Shown: one piece after another, positions 5,149-6,259 of the stretch | Numbering within the stretch: the first letter of the stretch is position 1 | Layout of the letters: the number at the start of each line of letters is the position of its first letter | Assembly: GCA_964546125.1 (NCBI GenBank) | Contig: CAZJIS010000081.1 | Coordinates: 1-6,259, forward strand | Length of the DNA: 6,259 bases | Origin: Phil1 sp964546125 | Lineage (GTDB): Bacteria; Bacillota; Clostridia; Christensenellales; CAG-138 | Reading direction: 5' to 3' | Position numbers and translations under genes: made by a program | Notes under the pieces: generated by a model | Told to the model about the DNA's origin: nothing | What the model saw: the letters and a program-made list of their open reading frames with translations, nothing else | The model's database searches: none

Positions 5149-6065
5149 GGACGTTTGAAGCAAACGGCAAAACCATAGATGAGGCGATTTTTAACGGCCT
5201 GCGCGAGCTGGACCTTTCCATCGACGAGGTGGAAATCGACATCGTGCAGCACGAAACCAAGGGCGTGCTCGGCATCGGCACCAAGCCCGCCATCGTGCGG
5301 CTTATCGAGCGCGAGCCGGAGCAGATCGTCATTCCCGATTACCTTACCGACGCCGACCGCGCCCGCACCGGCGAGCGCAGCGGTCCCCGGCGCGAACGCG
5401 GACCCCGCAGGGACGAGCGCGCCCCCCGCCCGCAGCAGGACCGGCGTCCTGCGCGCGACGAGGCGCGGCCGCAGACCCCGCGTTCCGACGGCGCGCGCCG
5501 CGAAGCGCCCCGCGACAACCGCCCCCGCCGCGACGACCGGCCCGAGCGCAGGGAGGATTCCGCCCCCATGCCGGCGAAGCCGCAGGTCGCCTACTCCCTC
5601 GAGGCGGCCGAAGACAATGCCGCGGCCGACTTCCTCACCGGCATGCTCAAGCTCATGGGCATCGAAGCGCAGGTGCTCGCCAATGTTTCCGAAGAGGGCA
5701 TGAAGCTGCGCATCGACAGCGCCGCGATGGGCATCCTCATAGGCCACAGGGGAGAAACGCTCGACGCGATTCAATATCTTTGCTCGCTGCACGTCAACCG
5801 CACGCGTAAGGAGACCGGCTACATCCGCGTAACCATCGACACCGAAGGCTACCGCGACAAGCGCGAGGAAACACTCGTGCGCCTCGCGCGCAAGGTTGCT
5901 TCCCAGGTGCGCAGCACAGGCCGCGCGCGCACGCTCGAGCCGATGAACCCCTATGAGCGCCGCGTGCTGCACGCAACGCTGCAAAACCACCCCTACGTCA
6001 CCACCTACAGCGAGGGTGAAGAACCCAACCGCCGCGTCATCGTCGCGCCCAAGGGCAGGGAGTAA
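5145..6065 (+). CDS. jag: RNA-binding protein Jag/KhpB (Jag-N, KH and R3H domains)
   Basis: Jag (KhpB) is an RNA-binding protein, linked in other Firmicutes to cell division, cell elongation and small-RNA biology, often with KhpA. The product is 306 residues. The Jag-N domain is at about 1-55 (MRTFEANGKTIDEAI; HETKGVLGIG at 36-45). A KH domain (about 148-225) has the loop GHRG at 200-203 followed by ETLDAIQYL. The C-terminal R3H domain has the RRVLH motif and ends near RRVIVAPKGRE. Between them, residues 72-136 form an unusual linker with 24 Arg, about 13 Asp/Glu, many Pro and no Lys, surely disordered. It overlaps yidC by 4 nt. B. subtilis Jag is about 208 residues; the extra length is the linker. 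Confidence 0.96.
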   Translation: MRTFEANGKTIDEAIFNGLRELDLSIDEVEIDIVQHETKGVLGIGTKPAIVRLIEREPEQIVIPDYLTDADRARTGERSGPRRERGPRRDERAPRPQQDRRPARDEARPQTPRSDGARREAPRDNRPRRDDRPERREDSAPMPAKPQVAYSLEAAEDNAAADFLTGMLKLMGIEAQVLANVSEEGMKLRIDSAAMGILIGHRGETLDAIQYLCSLHVNRTRKETGYIRVTIDTEGYRDKREETLVRLARKVASQVRSTGRARTLEPMNPYERRVLHATLQNHPYVTTYSEGEEPNRRVIVAPKGRE

Positions 6066-6075
6066 GGGGAGAGAA

Positions 6076-6147
6076 CGGGGAGGGACGTTGGAGGCTCCGC
6101 CTCCAAACCTCCGCTTAGGGCCAGGGGCCCTAAGAACCCAATTGATT
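6076..6147 (+). repeat. Double-hairpin intergenic repeat, copy B
   Basis: It starts about 10 nt after the jag stop. After GGGGAGGGACG come hairpin 1 (TTGGAGGC 6088-6095 / GCCTCCAA 6099-6106, loop TCC), a 7-nt spacer, hairpin 2 (CTTAGGGCC 6114-6122 / GGCCCTAAG 6126-6134, loop AGG) and the tail AACCCAATTGATT. It is nearly identical to copy C and opposite in orientation to copy A. As in copy A, hairpin 1 comes first when read in the direction of the adjacent gene. No T-run follows either hairpin in this direction, so it is not a standard terminator. Confidence 0.9.
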
Positions 6148-6187
6148 GGCCGTTGGCTCATAATGAACGGTGAAAGATAAATGACCA

Positions 6188-6259
6188 GGGGAGGGAACGT
6201 TGGAGGCTCCGCCTCCAAGCCTCCGCTTAGGGCCAGGGGCCCTAAGAACCCAATGGATT
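6188..6259 (+). repeat. Double-hairpin intergenic repeat, copy C
   Basis: This direct repeat of copy B begins 112 bp after it and reaches the window edge. The hairpins are at 6200-6218 (TTGGAGGC/GCCTCCAA) and 6226-6246 (CTTAGGGCC/GGCCCTAAG), with tail AACCCAATGGATT. Compared with copy B there is one inserted A in the lead-in, one base change in the spacer (GCCTCCG for ACCTCCG) and one in the tail (G for T). It may be part of a longer array outside the window. Confidence 0.9.

Larger units (their letters stand above)
6066..6259. other. Gene-free region after jag
   Basis: No gene is seen in these 194 bp. The mnmE/mnmG genes that often follow jag in Firmicutes do not start here. Apart from repeat copies B and C, the 40 bp between them (6148-6187) hold only a five-codon ATG-to-TAA frame (6163-6180) without a ribosome site, which I regard as chance. 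Confidence 0.7.

Noticed and set aside
101..6147. Composite transposon with inverted terminal copies
   Set aside because: The enclosed genes are the core origin cluster with no transposase, and no target-site duplication can be identified.
6163..6180. Five-codon ATG-to-TAA frame between repeat copies
   Set aside because: Too short and without a ribosome site; nothing suggests a leader peptide.
4989..6218. 409-codon minus-strand frame antisense to jag and yidC
   Set aside because: Long only because of the high GC content of jag; it runs through repeat copy B and has Ala/Gly/Arg-rich random composition.
6076..6259. CRISPR-like array
   Set aside because: The repeats are about 72 bp with internal double hairpins, only two copies are adjacent, one is elsewhere in inverted orientation, and no cas genes are present.

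Overview
The window carries a bacterial chromosomal replication origin with its classic gene neighbourhood. Two genes point left (dnaA, then dnaN) and five point right (rpmH, rnpA, yidD, yidC, jag/khpB), with an intergenic origin region between dnaA and rpmH. This order, the single-subunit YidC without a large periplasmic domain, the Jag protein and the strong GGAGG-type ribosome sites all point to a Firmicute. A moderately GC-rich member of the class Clostridia is most likely; I cannot place it more finely from sequence alone.

Layout. 1-100: no gene seen. 101-168: one copy of a double-hairpin repeat that also looks like a rightward terminator. 171-1280 (-): dnaN, the sliding clamp. 1281-1534: intergenic region with DnaA-box-like sites and a DnaA-trio-like array, probably the unwinding half of a bipartite oriC. 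1535-2866 (-): dnaA. 2867-3257: upstream half of oriC with two perfect DnaA boxes, a leftward dnaA promoter and a perfect-consensus rightward promoter. 3258-3392: rpmH, encoding 44 residues. 3393-3544: GC-rich hairpin-forming spacer. 3545-3898 rnpA, 3895-4149 yidD, 4168-5148 yidC and 5145-6065 jag form one tight operon with stop/start overlaps at rnpA-yidD and yidC-jag. 6066-6259: no gene, but two more copies of the same repeat, 112 bp apart.

How it works together. DnaA binds its boxes on both sides of its own gene and should open the DNA between dnaA and dnaN. DnaN then clamps the polymerase. Every gene is read away from the origin, so all are co-directional with the forks. The right arm joins ribosome protein L34, the RNase P protein, and the YidD/YidC membrane insertion pair with the RNA-binding protein Jag.

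Nothing here is a wholly new system. The features most worth a second look are: the structured repeat that brackets the whole block in inverted orientation and shows compensatory base changes; the altered DNA-recognition signature of DnaA (HYS in place of DHT) next to perfectly standard DnaA boxes; the trio-like array; the stop-free rpmH-rnpA spacer; and the arginine-rich linker of Jag.
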